NCBI GenBank assembly: GCA_046351215.1
Contig: JAXLYX010000024.1
Location: 10,358 to 74,357 of the forward strand
Length of the DNA: 64,000 nucleotides
Origin: JAXLYX01 sp046351215
Lineage (GTDB): Bacteria > Myxococcota_A > Polyangia > Polyangiales > Houyiibacteriaceae
Direction of reading: 5' to 3'
The position numbers were made by a program, and so were the translations under genes. Below the pieces are notes generated by a model, which was given only the letters and a program-made list of their open reading frames with translations, did not search any database and was not told the DNA's origin. Positions 1-10,339 of the stretch are shown here, piece by piece. Every line of letters starts with the position of its first letter. Position 1 is the stretch's first letter.

Positions 1-336
1 GCATACCGTGCACGCCATGCACGCCGGGCTCCCGCCGATGGGGTCGGGGAAGAACCAGTAGCCCACGTCGCATTGGTTGCACGTCGAACCATCCGTGCAG
101 TCCGTACAGTTCGCCGGGCAGGACGAGCAGACCGTGTCGGTGTTCACGTCGCACGCCACGGCCTCGAACGTTCCGGGGCTGCAGGTGCTGCAGGGCTGGC
201 AGAGGCCCGTGGAGGCGAGGTCGCAGTACTCGCCCACCGGGCAGGTGGTGCAGGTGGGTGGTCTCGCTTCGGCCACGGAGGCCGCTCCCAGCAAGACGAC
301 GAAGACGCTCGAGACGACGACCGCGAGATGGCGCAT
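1..336 (-). CDS. Secreted cysteine-rich protein, 3' end cut by window edge
   Basis: The minus-strand frame is open from an ATG at 336 to the window edge (112 codons) and has no stop inside the window, so only the N-terminus is visible. Residues 1 to about 24 form a signal peptide: a Met-Arg-His start, a Val/Leu-rich core and an Ala-x-Ala-type end. The mature part is very rich in Cys spaced as CxxC and CxxxxxC (CTTC, CPVGEYC, CQPC, CSSCPANC), as in TNF-receptor or furin-like extracellular repeats. It is probably exported and disulfide-bonded. The function is unknown, and the missing C-terminus could carry the active domain. Confidence 0.7.
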   Translation of the reverse strand, partial: MRHLAVVVSSVFVVLLGAASVAEARPPTCTTCPVGEYCDLASTGLCQPCSTCSPGTFEAVACDVNTDTVCSSCPANCTDCTDGSTCNQCDVGYWFFPDPIGGSPACMACTVC

Positions 337-496
337 CGACGGAACCTGCCCGTCGGCTCCCCTTCCCACAAGTGTGGTTCTTGGGCTCCATGCGTCGCAC
401 ACGCATCGCGCGTGCCGCGCCACGAGTCCGCCGAGCGGCGCCGAGGCGGATGGAATCGCGCTCGACGTCGGCCCGTCCCGTGGCATCGTCGGCCCC

Positions 497-1444
497 ATGC
501 CGCGGGGCGACCTTGAAATCATCGTCAATCCGCACGCGCGACGCGGGGCCGCCGAACGCGCTGCGGCCGCGCTCCGCGGGAGGCTGCCGGCCACGGTTCG
601 CCTCCACGTGCCTCGTACGGGGGATGCCCTCTCGGAGTCGTGCCGGGAGATTCGCGCGCGTCGCTCCTCGACGATCGCGATCGTCGGAGGCGACGGGACC
701 CTCCATCGCGTGCTCACGGCGCTCCACGAGACCTACGGCGACGACCCCCTGCCGGCGATCGCGCTCCTCCGCGGTGGGACCATGAACACCGTCGCCAACG
801 CGCTCGGCGTGCCTCGCCGTGGGATGGCGACCCTGCTGCGACGCGCCCTCGCTACCCATGCGGGGGAGCCTTCGGGCTTCGTCGTGCGCCCCACGATGCG
901 TTGCGAGGGCAAGCTCGCCACCCTCTTCGGCGTCGGCGTCGTGCCGGCCTTCCTCGAGGCCTACTACGCGACGGGAAACCCCTCGCCGATCCACGCGGCG
1001 AAGGTGCTCGCCGCCGCGCTGGCGCAGAAGCGCTCCGAGGGACCGCTGTGGCGTTCGCTGACGGGGGGCGTCGAGGCGGGCCTCACGCTCGACGAAGGAG
1101 CGTCGTACCCGAGGGAGCGTGTGCTCGCGATCGCGGCCGGGACGATCGATCAGATCGGTCTCGGGTTCCGGCCCTTCCACCGCGCATTCGAGACGGAGGA
1201 CGCGATGCACCTCGTCCGGGTGAAGGCGGGCGGGGCTGGCTTCGCGGCCGAGCTCCCGCGCATCCGCCTCGGCCGGCCCATGTCGCCGTCGGGCGGAACC
1301 GATCATCCGACGCGCGGCTTCTCGCTCGACGTCGCGGGCTCTCGCATCGCCTACATGCTCGACGGCGACGTGTACGAGCACCCGGGACCCACCCTTCGTG
1401 TGACGATGGGGCCGCGCGTGCGATTCCTCCGCCTCGCGCGCTGA
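497..1444 (+). CDS. Diacylglycerol kinase family lipid kinase
   Basis: This 315-residue protein belongs to the DAGK/sphingosine-kinase/YegS-like fold, which phosphorylates lipid or sphingoid hydroxyls with ATP. The ATP-binding motif GGDGT is at residues 64-68, preceded by an IVNP-type N-terminal strand. A GGTMN segment with the family's second glycine-rich signature lies at about 95-99. The frame is open upstream to position 77, but homology begins only at ATG 497, so I chose that start. It ends 14 bp before the Lgt-like gene, which suggests co-transcription of two membrane-lipid enzymes. The substrate cannot be told from the sequence. Confidence 0.85.
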   Translation: MPRGDLEIIVNPHARRGAAERAAAALRGRLPATVRLHVPRTGDALSESCREIRARRSSTIAIVGGDGTLHRVLTALHETYGDDPLPAIALLRGGTMNTVANALGVPRRGMATLLRRALATHAGEPSGFVVRPTMRCEGKLATLFGVGVVPAFLEAYYATGNPSPIHAAKVLAAALAQKRSEGPLWRSLTGGVEAGLTLDEGASYPRERVLAIAAGTIDQIGLGFRPFHRAFETEDAMHLVRVKAGGAGFAAELPRIRLGRPMSPSGGTDHPTRGFSLDVAGSRIAYMLDGDVYEHPGPTLRVTMGPRVRFLRLAR

Positions 1445-1458
1445 GCCCACCGAATCCG

Positions 1459-2301
1459 ATGGTCCCCTTCGTCGAGCTCCCAACCCTGCGCCTCGGCCCG
1501 ATCGCGGTCGATCCCTTCAGCACGCTCGTCGTGATCGGCGTGCTCGTCGGCGTCGTCGTCGCACGAAGGCGCTGCGTGACGACCGGCCTCGATCCGATCT
1601 TCGGCGAGCGCCTCATGTGGCACGCGATCGGGATCGGCTTCGTGCTCTCCCACGTGCTCGACGTGCTCGCCTACCATCCGGAGCAGGTGCTCGAGGACCC
1701 TCTCGTGCTCCTGCGCGTCTGGGGCAGTCAGAGCTCGTTCGCCGGCATGCTCGGCGGCCTCCTCGGCATGGCGTTCTTCTTCGCGCGGCACGGAGGCCAC
1801 CTCGACCTCCGCGAGCGCCTCGCCTACGTCGACACGATCGCTTACGGCTTCCCGTTCGCGTGGATCTTCGGTCGCCTCGGCTGCACCTTCGCGCTCGATC
1901 ATCCCGGGGCCCTCACGAGCTTCCCGCTCGGGACGAGCCTCGCGACCGCTTCCGCGCGGGCGTTCCTGCGCTCCGTCTACGCCGAAGCCGGCCGCCTCGC
2001 CGATCTCCCCGGCGACGAAACGCTCGCTCGCCTCGGTTTCCACAACCTCGGCTTCTACGAGCTCCTCTACACCGTGGGCGTGATCGTCCCGGCGATGCTC
2101 TTGCTCGGCCGCAAGCCGAGGACCCCCGGCTTCTTCCTCGCCGCGTTCCTGCTGCTCTACGCGCCCATCCGCTTCGTCGCGGACTTCCTCCGCGTCGGCG
2201 ACCGCACGTATGCGGGGCTCACGTTCGGCCAGTACGCCGCGCTCGCACTCACTTTCGCCGCTGCCTACCTCGTCCATCGGACGAGGCATGCCTCGCGATG
2301 A
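1459..2301 (+). CDS. Prolipoprotein diacylglyceryl transferase (Lgt) family membrane protein
   Basis: A 280-residue polytopic membrane protein with the Lgt layout: an N-terminal segment ending in PFSTL, an SSFAGMLGG stretch like the family's YGG/SYGG region, and a GRLGC segment followed by LDHPG at about residues 137-149, where canonical Lgt has GRxGNFxNxE. Hydrophobic helices and the C-terminal APIRFVADFLR segment also match Lgt (usual RF..E..R). Lgt transfers diacylglycerol from phosphatidylglycerol to the lipobox Cys of lipoproteins. The Asn and Glu of the signature are replaced here, as in the paralogue at 51555-52454, so activity on prolipoproteins is uncertain. It follows a lipid-kinase gene by 14 bp. 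Confidence 0.75.
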   Translation: MVPFVELPTLRLGPIAVDPFSTLVVIGVLVGVVVARRRCVTTGLDPIFGERLMWHAIGIGFVLSHVLDVLAYHPEQVLEDPLVLLRVWGSQSSFAGMLGGLLGMAFFFARHGGHLDLRERLAYVDTIAYGFPFAWIFGRLGCTFALDHPGALTSFPLGTSLATASARAFLRSVYAEAGRLADLPGDETLARLGFHNLGFYELLYTVGVIVPAMLLLGRKPRTPGFFLAAFLLLYAPIRFVADFLRVGDRTYAGLTFGQYAALALTFAAAYLVHRTRHASR

Positions 2302-2319
2302 GGCGAGAGCACGAGGACC

Positions 2320-2910
<591 letters not shown>

Positions 2911-2921
2911 CGTGGGCCTCC

Positions 2922-3404
2922 TCAGTCGTTGAACAGGTTGTCGATGTCGTCGTCCGTGATCTCCGCGAACGGCGTCTCGTGGTTCGGGTCCTGGACCTTC
3001 GCGAGGAGGGCTTCGAAGATCTGGTTGAGGCTCTCGGATGCCTTCTTCACCCGGAGACGCACGAGGCCGAGGCTCGTCTTGTTGTCGAAGATGACCACGA
3101 GGATCACCCGGTTGCCGACGAGCTGGATGTGGATGTTCGACTTCTCGCCCTCGTGGAACTGGGTCGAGAACTCGTTCTCGCGAAGGAGCTTCGCGATGCC
3201 ACCGGTGGCCGCGATGTTGCCGGCCGTCAGCGAGGCGAGCGACGTCGTGTCGATCTGCTCCGTCTCGCCGGCCGCCGCGATCAGCTGACCGTTCTTGTCG
3301 ATGATGAAGACGACCTGAGCGTTCGCCTCCTTCACCAAGCGATCCACGATCGCCTGGATCTGGTTGAACTCCTCCTCGTACATCACCATCTGCGGATTCG
3401 CCAT
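2922..3404 (-). CDS. mglB: MglB, Roadblock/LC7 GTPase-activating protein for MglA
   Basis: A 160-residue Roadblock/LC7 protein, the same size as Myxococcus MglB. The domain runs from about residue 10 to 130 and includes NQIQAIVDRLVKEA, the IDKNGQLIAAAG strand pair and a QLVGNRVILVVIFD strand. The C-terminal tail is acidic (TDDDIDNLF). MglB dimers stimulate GTP hydrolysis by MglA at the lagging cell pole. It is the first gene of the mglBA operon. The ATG is preceded by a good ribosome site (GGAGGAG), and a plausible promoter lies at 3467-3494. Confidence 0.96.
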   Translation of the reverse strand: MANPQMVMYEEEFNQIQAIVDRLVKEANAQVVFIIDKNGQLIAAAGETEQIDTTSLASLTAGNIAATGGIAKLLRENEFSTQFHEGEKSNIHIQLVGNRVILVVIFDNKTSLGLVRLRVKKASESLNQIFEALLAKVQDPNHETPFAEITDDDIDNLFND

Positions 3405-3466
3405 GAACTCCTCCGGACGTCCTTCGGCCCCCGCGAGGTGGCCTCCGTGCCGCGACGACCACCGGT

Positions 3467-3494
3467 ACTATCAGAGCCCCCGGACGCGGTAAAG
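3467..3494 (-). promoter_or_regulatory. Candidate mglBA promoter
   Basis: Read on the minus strand, CTTTAC (3489-3494) is followed after 16 bp by GATAGT (3467-3472). The transcription start would fall near 3460, giving a leader of about 55 nt before mglB. The -10 matches four of six consensus bases. On the other strand the same place reads TACTAT, so it could also serve the divergent sppA gene. Confidence 0.45.
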
Positions 3495-3559
3495 ACGGAA
3501 GTCCGCCCCCGCGCCGCCGGCGCTTGGCGAGCGATGGCACTCGGCCGTACGTTCGGCGC

Positions 3560-5260
3560 GTGATACGCATCCTCCGCGCCCTGGTGGGCAACTTCGTCAC
3601 CCTCCTGACGCTGCCCCTCGTCTTGGTTTCGCGCGTGTTGCAGAGGCCGAAGGCTCGCTGGCTCGAGGTCTGGATCCGGCCGAGCGTCCACGAGATCGAG
3701 CCCCGCCGCACGCTGCTCGCCCGTCTCCTCGGGGATGCCTTCCATCCGCGCGGGACCTCGCTCCACCGGCTTCGGCGGCTCGCCGAGCACGCCGGGCGCG
3801 ATCCCCGCGTCGAGGGGGTGCTCTTCGTGATTCCTCCGCTCGCGGCGGGTTGGGCGGCCAGCCAGGGCCTGCGGGAGATCGTCGAGGCCCTCGGCAAGGC
3901 CGGGAAGCGGACGGTCGTCCACCTCCCCCGAGGCGGCGGCCATCGCGAGCTCTTCGTGGCGTCGGCGGCCGAGCGCGTGGTCGTGTCGCCACGCGCGACC
4001 CTCTTCCTCCCGGGCGTGGGCGTCGCGAGCCTCTACGTGAAGCCCTTGCTCGAGAAGCTCGGCATCGAGGTCGAGAGGTTCCGGCGGAGCGAGTTCAAGA
4101 CCGCCTACGAGACGGCGGAGCGCGAGGCGATGAGCGAGCCCCAGCGGGCGCAGCTCGGGGCGATCGTCGAGGCGGTCGACCGCGAGCTCCGCGCCGCCCT
4201 GCTCCGCAAGGTCGGCGACGAGGCCAGGGTGCGCGCGCTCTTCGACGAGGCGATGGTGACGCCCGAACGCGCGATGGAGCTCGGGCTCGTCGACGCGAAG
4301 CTCTACGAGGACGAGCTCCCCTCGTACCTCGGTCTCCACCTCCCGAAGGAGCGGACGCTCGGCGGCGGCACCTATCTCGCGTATCACGAGCGGAAGCTCT
4401 TCCGACCGATGCGGCGGCGACCGTACACCGCCGTCGTCGAGGTGCACGGCGCGATCGTCGACCAGGGCGCGCCGGGCCGCGATGCGGCGGCGATCATCGG
4501 CGCGATCCGACGTGCGTCGAGGGACCGTCGCGCGGCGGGCGTGGTCCTCCACGTCCGTTCGCCCGGCGGATCGGCCCTCGCCAGCGACCTCATCCATCGC
4601 GAGGTGGAGGCGCTCGCGCGGAAGAAGCCGGTCGTCGCGTTCTTCGACGAGGTCGCCGCGAGCGGCGGCTACTACGTGGCCGCGCCCGCTGCGTCGATCG
4701 TCGCTCGACCGCTCGCGATCACCGGCTCGATCGGCGTCGTGATGGCGCGCCCCACCATCGCCACCCTGCTCGAGAAGCTCGGCGTGCGACGGGAGGCGAT
4801 CGTGGCGGCCCCGCACGCGGATCTGCTCGCGCCCGGGCGTCCCCTCGCCGACGGGGAGCGCGAGATCCTCGAGCGCGAGATCGACTCGTTCTACCGAGGC
4901 TTCGTCGAGATCGTCGCGGCCGGCCGGAACCGGAGCCCCGACGTGATCGAGCCTCTCGCGCGCGGTCGCGTGTACGTCGCCTCGGAGGCGCAGGCCGTCG
5001 GGCTCGTCGATCGGCTCGGGGGATTCGACGTCGCGCTCGGCGAGGTGGAGCGGCTCGTCCGCGAGCGCACGGGGAAGGCGATCTCCCTCGAGCCCCTCTC
5101 CGTGCCCGGGCGTCCCGGCCTGCCGCCGCCGCCGGAGCCGAGCGTGCCCCGCGCGCTCGCGGCGCTCGGTGCCCCGGAGGCGCTCACGGACCTCGCGCGC
5201 GTCGCCCTGGCCGGGGATCGGGTGCTCTACTTCGAGCCGGAGGTTCCCGAGGTGCGCTGA
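3560..5260 (+). CDS. sppA: Signal peptide peptidase SppA-type S49 serine protease
   Basis: Membrane-anchored S49 protease with two tandem S49 domains, like the 67-kDa SppA class that degrades cleaved signal peptides. With the GTG start at 3560 it has 566 residues and begins MIRILRALVGNFVTLLTLPL, a membrane anchor. The general-base Lys sits in RRSEFKTAYE near residue 179, and the nucleophile Ser is in AASGGYY near residue 369. A TTG at 3524 would add 12 residues. A strong hairpin follows the stop. It diverges from mglBA. A second SppA with an extra domain lies at 39710-42148. Confidence 0.88.
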   Translation: MIRILRALVGNFVTLLTLPLVLVSRVLQRPKARWLEVWIRPSVHEIEPRRTLLARLLGDAFHPRGTSLHRLRRLAEHAGRDPRVEGVLFVIPPLAAGWAASQGLREIVEALGKAGKRTVVHLPRGGGHRELFVASAAERVVVSPRATLFLPGVGVASLYVKPLLEKLGIEVERFRRSEFKTAYETAEREAMSEPQRAQLGAIVEAVDRELRAALLRKVGDEARVRALFDEAMVTPERAMELGLVDAKLYEDELPSYLGLHLPKERTLGGGTYLAYHERKLFRPMRRRPYTAVVEVHGAIVDQGAPGRDAAAIIGAIRRASRDRRAAGVVLHVRSPGGSALASDLIHREVEALARKKPVVAFFDEVAASGGYYVAAPAASIVARPLAITGSIGVVMARPTIATLLEKLGVRREAIVAAPHADLLAPGRPLADGEREILEREIDSFYRGFVEIVAAGRNRSPDVIEPLARGRVYVASEAQAVGLVDRLGGFDVALGEVERLVRERTGKAISLEPLSVPGRPGLPPPPEPSVPRALAALGAPEALTDLARVALAGDRVLYFEPEVPEVR

Positions 5261-5263
5261 GAT

Positions 5264-5295
5264 CCCCGGGCGGCCCGTGTGGGCTCGGCCCGGGG
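5264..5295 (+). terminator. Hairpin after sppA
   Basis: CCCCGGGC (5264-5271) pairs perfectly with GCCCGGGG (5288-5295), and an inner GCCC/GGGC pair closes around GTGT. It begins 3 bp after the sppA stop. There is no T-run, so it is at best a non-canonical intrinsic terminator for this high-GC genome. Confidence 0.55.
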
Positions 5296-5361
5296 CGGGA
5301 ACTACGCGCTTCCAAGGGGGCCGAGCCTTCGGGTATCGTGCGTCTCCGGAGCCCTGGTCCC

Positions 5362-5955
5362 ATGCAACTTCGACGCCTCTCGTCCCTCCTCTTCGTCGGC
5401 GCGCTCGCCCTGGCCGGTTGCGGTCCGAAGACCGCCCACATCGACATCGGCCGGATGCCCGAGGGCGGCACCTTCCACGGCGTGTGGGCTTCGCCCCAGT
5501 ACGGGCGCATGCACCTCTGCATGAGCAACAACACGGTCGTCGGCGAGTACACGCAGGACGAGCGGCTCGGCATGATCCAGGGGCGGGTCACGGGCGACGT
5601 CCTCCGCTTCGAGTGGAGCGAGGAGCGCGAGCTCGTGGTCGGTCGCCCGACGACGACCCGAGGTCACGGCTACTTCCGCCTCACCCTCGGCGAGGACGGG
5701 AACCAGTACCTGCGGGGTGAGTGGGGCCTCGACGACGACGAGGTGGGCGGCGGCGAGTGGAACGCCGTGAAGCTCGGCCGCGAGCGTCCGACCGAGTGCT
5801 ACGCGCACGTCCGCCAGCATGGCGGTCAGCGTCCGACCTCCGGCGGCGCCGACGACGACATCCGCTTCTCCGACGAGGCCGAGACCTCGCCTGACGCCGC
5901 GCCCGAGGCGACGCCGACGGATCCGACCGCCCCCGCGCCCGCCACCGGGAACTGA
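5362..5955 (+). CDS. Putative lipoprotein of unknown function
   Basis: A 197-residue protein with an N-terminal lipoprotein signal (MQLRRLSSLLFVGALALAGC, lipobox Leu-Ala-Gly-Cys at about residue 20). The middle part is beta-rich and Gly/Trp-containing (GTFHGVWASPQYG, RGEWGLDDDE), which looks like a small barrel or lipocalin-like fold. The C-terminal tail of about 45 residues is Asp/Pro/Ala-rich and disordered. I do not recognise a family. Its stop is 4 bp before the TTG start of the MglA-like GTPase, so the two are probably one operon, which hints at an envelope partner for that GTPase. Confidence 0.75.
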   Translation: MQLRRLSSLLFVGALALAGCGPKTAHIDIGRMPEGGTFHGVWASPQYGRMHLCMSNNTVVGEYTQDERLGMIQGRVTGDVLRFEWSEERELVVGRPTTTRGHGYFRLTLGEDGNQYLRGEWGLDDDEVGGGEWNAVKLGRERPTECYAHVRQHGGQRPTSGGADDDIRFSDEAETSPDAAPEATPTDPTAPAPATGN

Positions 5956-5959
5956 GCCC

Positions 5960-7153
5960 TTGGCGCAGGTCAATCCGCTCACCCGTGAGCTGCTGGTCAA
6001 GCTCGTGTACTACGGGCCGGGCCTGGGCGGAAAGACGACCTCGCTCCAGCGGATCCACCAATCGTCTCCGCCCGAGACGCGCGGTCAGATCGTGTCGCTC
6101 GCGACGCCGGTCGACCGCACGCTCTACTTCGATTTCCTCCCGCTCCGCGCGCAGTCGATGCGTGGGCACCACGTGAGGCTCCAGCTCTTCACGGTGCCGG
6201 GGCAGGTGTATTTCAACGCCACGCGGAAGCTCGTGCTCACGGGCGCGGACGGCATCGTCTTCGTCGCCGACTCGCAGCGCGAGCGCCACGACGCGAATCT
6301 CGAGAGCCTCGAGAACCTCGCCTCGAACCTCGAGGACCAGGGACGCTCGCTCGCCGAGGTGCCGCTCGTCTTCCAGTACAACAAGAAGGACCTGCCCACG
6401 GCCATGAGCCAGGCGGAGATGGACGAGAGCCTGAACGCGCTCGGCGTCCCGTCCTTCGGAACGAATGCCGCGACGGGCGAAGGCGTGCTCGACGCGCTCG
6501 ACGCGCTCGTGCGCGCCGTGCTCGACGATCTCGAGGCCAAGAACGCGCTCGGGGCGCCTCCCGTGCCGCTCCCGGAGCCCCGCTTCGCGCGGGCCGAGGC
6601 GGCTCTCGAGGAGCAGATCGGCAAGGCCAGCGAGCAGATCGCCCGCGCCGGCTCGGAGTCGACCCGCGTCCACGTGGCCCCGCCGCCCGACCTACGCGAT
6701 CCCTCGCCCGTCCCGCCGCCGCCCCCGCTCCCCATGGATCCGCACGTCCCGAGCCGGGACACGCTCCGGCCCACCATCGCTCCCCTGCCGGGCGAGGGAC
6801 GCGGTCTGGCCCGCCCCGGCCCGAGCTTCGTCGCGCTCTTCCCGGGGGACGAGGAAGACGTGTCGGCGCTCGAACGCGAGATGGCGGACGGCCACCTCGC
6901 GGACGCCATCGTCCGCTGCGACGTGATCGCCCAGAGGCTCCTCGCGCACGTCGCCCAGCAGGCCGGTCTGGCCGAGGACACCCAGCCCGCGCTGGTCCTG
7001 CCCCTGCTCGGCGTGGAGGGGGCGCGCTGGTTCTCGTTCCGCCGCCTGATCCGGCGGGCCCGGGGGCTCGGTCCGCTGACCGAGCGGGACGCGCTCGAGG
7101 CCTACGCCTTCGTCATCGAGGTCCGCGTTCGTCGGGAGCGCCTGCTCGGCTGA
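5960..7153 (+). CDS. MglA-like small GTPase with long C-terminal extension
   Basis: The first 195 residues are an MglA-type GTPase: P-loop GPGLGGKTT, TVPGQVYFNATRKL switch II, a NKKD motif and a final NAATGEG segment. Unlike MglA it continues for about 200 residues: an Ala/Glu-rich helix, a Pro-rich linker (PVPPPPPLP) and a helical C-terminal domain (about residues 290-397) that I do not recognise. The best start is TTG 5960, directly before the conserved AQVNPLTRELLVKLVYYG; the frame has no suitable ATG. No MglB-type gene is adjacent. It probably acts as a polarity or signalling switch with its own effector domain. Confidence 0.85.
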   Translation: MAQVNPLTRELLVKLVYYGPGLGGKTTSLQRIHQSSPPETRGQIVSLATPVDRTLYFDFLPLRAQSMRGHHVRLQLFTVPGQVYFNATRKLVLTGADGIVFVADSQRERHDANLESLENLASNLEDQGRSLAEVPLVFQYNKKDLPTAMSQAEMDESLNALGVPSFGTNAATGEGVLDALDALVRAVLDDLEAKNALGAPPVPLPEPRFARAEAALEEQIGKASEQIARAGSESTRVHVAPPPDLRDPSPVPPPPPLPMDPHVPSRDTLRPTIAPLPGEGRGLARPGPSFVALFPGDEEDVSALEREMADGHLADAIVRCDVIAQRLLAHVAQQAGLAEDTQPALVLPLLGVEGARWFSFRRLIRRARGLGPLTERDALEAYAFVIEVRVRRERLLG

Positions 7154-7177
7154 GCCCGGCGTCTCCGGTGCGGGGGC

Positions 7178-7402
7178 TCAGGCCTTCGAGATCGGCTCCG
7201 AGCAGAAGAGGATCGAGCAGTTCTTCCAGTGCGACGCCCGGACGCGGTGGCAGAGCTCCGCGAGGTCGTCGTCGAAGTCGACCAGGTCGCCCTCGGCGGC
7301 CTGACCCGTGGATTCGTCGTACCGGCATCCGTGAAGCGCCACCCACCGCCCGCGACATTCGTCGCGGCGGCAGATCTCATCCCAGGTCATTCGGTGCTGC
7401 AT
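7178..7402 (-). CDS. Small acidic cysteine-containing protein, unknown
   Basis: A 74-residue protein with real-looking composition (MTWDEICRRDECRGRW start, then an acidic DLVDFDDDLAELC stretch and WKNCSILFCSE). Four or five Cys residues spaced along it could bind metal. The start at 7402 has GGGAG six nt upstream; an internal ATG at codon 5 is possible. It converges with the MglA-like GTPase gene, whose stop is 24 bp away. I know no family for it. A perfect 14-bp palindrome lies about 40 bp upstream and could control it. Confidence 0.65.
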   Translation of the reverse strand: MQHRMTWDEICRRDECRGRWVALHGCRYDESTGQAAEGDLVDFDDDLAELCHRVRASHWKNCSILFCSEPISKA

Positions 7403-7744
7403 GGACTACTCCCACTCGCTCCCGAGGAACCAGGACCGCGGTCCGGACGTACGTCCGCACCGACCCGGTCGGGGTCCGGTCACGCTCGACTCTGACACGG
7501 TCCCCGAATCCGCCTCACTTTTCTGCAGACCCGGGACAGTGGCCGACATTGGGGTCGGCGTCGCCGGGGGAGGAGGGGGGCCTCAAGGAGCTCACAGTCG
7601 GGGGCCGTCTTCGAGGGCCGACCCGTAGAACGCCGCTAATCTCCTCGTGGGAGGCCCCGGGCGCAAGCGAATTTTACGTCTTCGTCACCTGGCTCACACA
7701 CGCTTGCCCTCGCCTGGACGTTCGGTCGGGCGGGGAGCGGGGGT
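7403..7744. other. Non-coding gap of 342 bp
   Basis: Open frames here have shadow-like Arg/Pro/Ser composition and I support none of them. The gap holds the 14-bp palindrome, a direct GGTC/CGGGGTC-rich patch, and the 3' flank of the kinase gene. I saw no convincing sigma-70 promoter or RNA gene. Confidence 0.5.
7444..7457. promoter_or_regulatory. 14-bp perfect palindrome, candidate operator
   Basis: CGGACGTACGTCCG reads the same on both strands and lies 41 bp upstream of the small gene starting at 7402. It fits a dimeric repressor or activator site. No regulator gene is next to it. Confidence 0.35.
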
Positions 7745-9790
<2,046 letters not shown>

Positions 9791-9850
9791 CGATGATGGG
9801 TCGGCCACGCGTCGGTGCGGCCGGGGGGCTCCCCTTCCTCTGGGACCCGG

Positions 9851-9879
9851 AGTCTACCCGCGAGCTTGGAAAGTTCCAA
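9851..9879 (-). promoter_or_regulatory. Promoter of kinase gene, -35 inside an inverted repeat
   Basis: On the minus strand TTGGAA (9874-9879), a 17-bp spacer and TAGACT (9851-9856) form a good promoter with a start near 9844. The -35 is one arm of a perfect inverted repeat, TTGGAA-AG-TTCCAA (9866-9879), so a dimeric regulator could block or recruit polymerase. The same site lies 29 bp before the divergent DUF2752 gene. Confidence 0.55.
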
Positions 9880-9907
9880 TCGACGGCGCTTCGCGGTCGG
9901 GTACGCC

Positions 9908-10339
9908 ATGAAGGAAGGCACGAGAGCGGCCCTTCGGCTCGTGTCGGTCGTCGCGCTCGCGGGCGCCGCGCTGCTCGCCGCCGCGATCGTCGGGCTCCCG
10001 ATCTGCCCCACGAAGCTCCTCTTCGGCGTTCCGTGTCCGGGGTGCGGTCTCACGCGGGCCATGATCGCGATCGCGAAGGGCGACTTCGCGGCCATGGCGC
10101 GTCACCATCCCCTGGCCCCGCTCGTGCTCGGCTTCTTGCTCTACGCGTTGGCGACGGCCGCCTGGGACCGTGCTTCGCCGCGCGAGCCCGCGCGAGCGCC
10201 CGGGACGAGAGCCTGGGCGGCTCTCGTCCTCGTGCTCGTCGGGGTCTGGGTCGTGCGGCTCTCGGGCGGGCTCGGCGGGCCCTCCGACCCGATCGATCCC
10301 GCGCACGGCCTGCTCACGGCCCCGCTGCTCGCGCGCTGA
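9908..10339 (+). CDS. DUF2752 family membrane protein
   Basis: A 143-residue protein with the DUF2752 signature CPGCGLTRAM at about residues 43-52, preceded by an N-terminal transmembrane helix and followed by two more (HHPLAPLVLGFLLYALAT; WAALVLVLVGVWVV). The conserved Cys pair could bind metal or be redox-active; the family's function is unknown. It starts at ATG 9908; the frame is open further upstream but homology is not. Its stop abuts the stop of convergent gcvPA with no gap. Confidence 0.85.
   Translation: MKEGTRAALRLVSVVALAGAALLAAAIVGLPICPTKLLFGVPCPGCGLTRAMIAIAKGDFAAMARHHPLAPLVLGFLLYALATAAWDRASPREPARAPGTRAWAALVLVLVGVWVVRLSGGLGGPSDPIDPAHGLLTAPLLAR

Noticed and set aside
77..496. Extension of the lipid kinase frame upstream of ATG 497
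   Set aside because: The extension overlaps the antisense secreted Cys-rich gene and has no kinase-like sequence, and family homology begins at 497.
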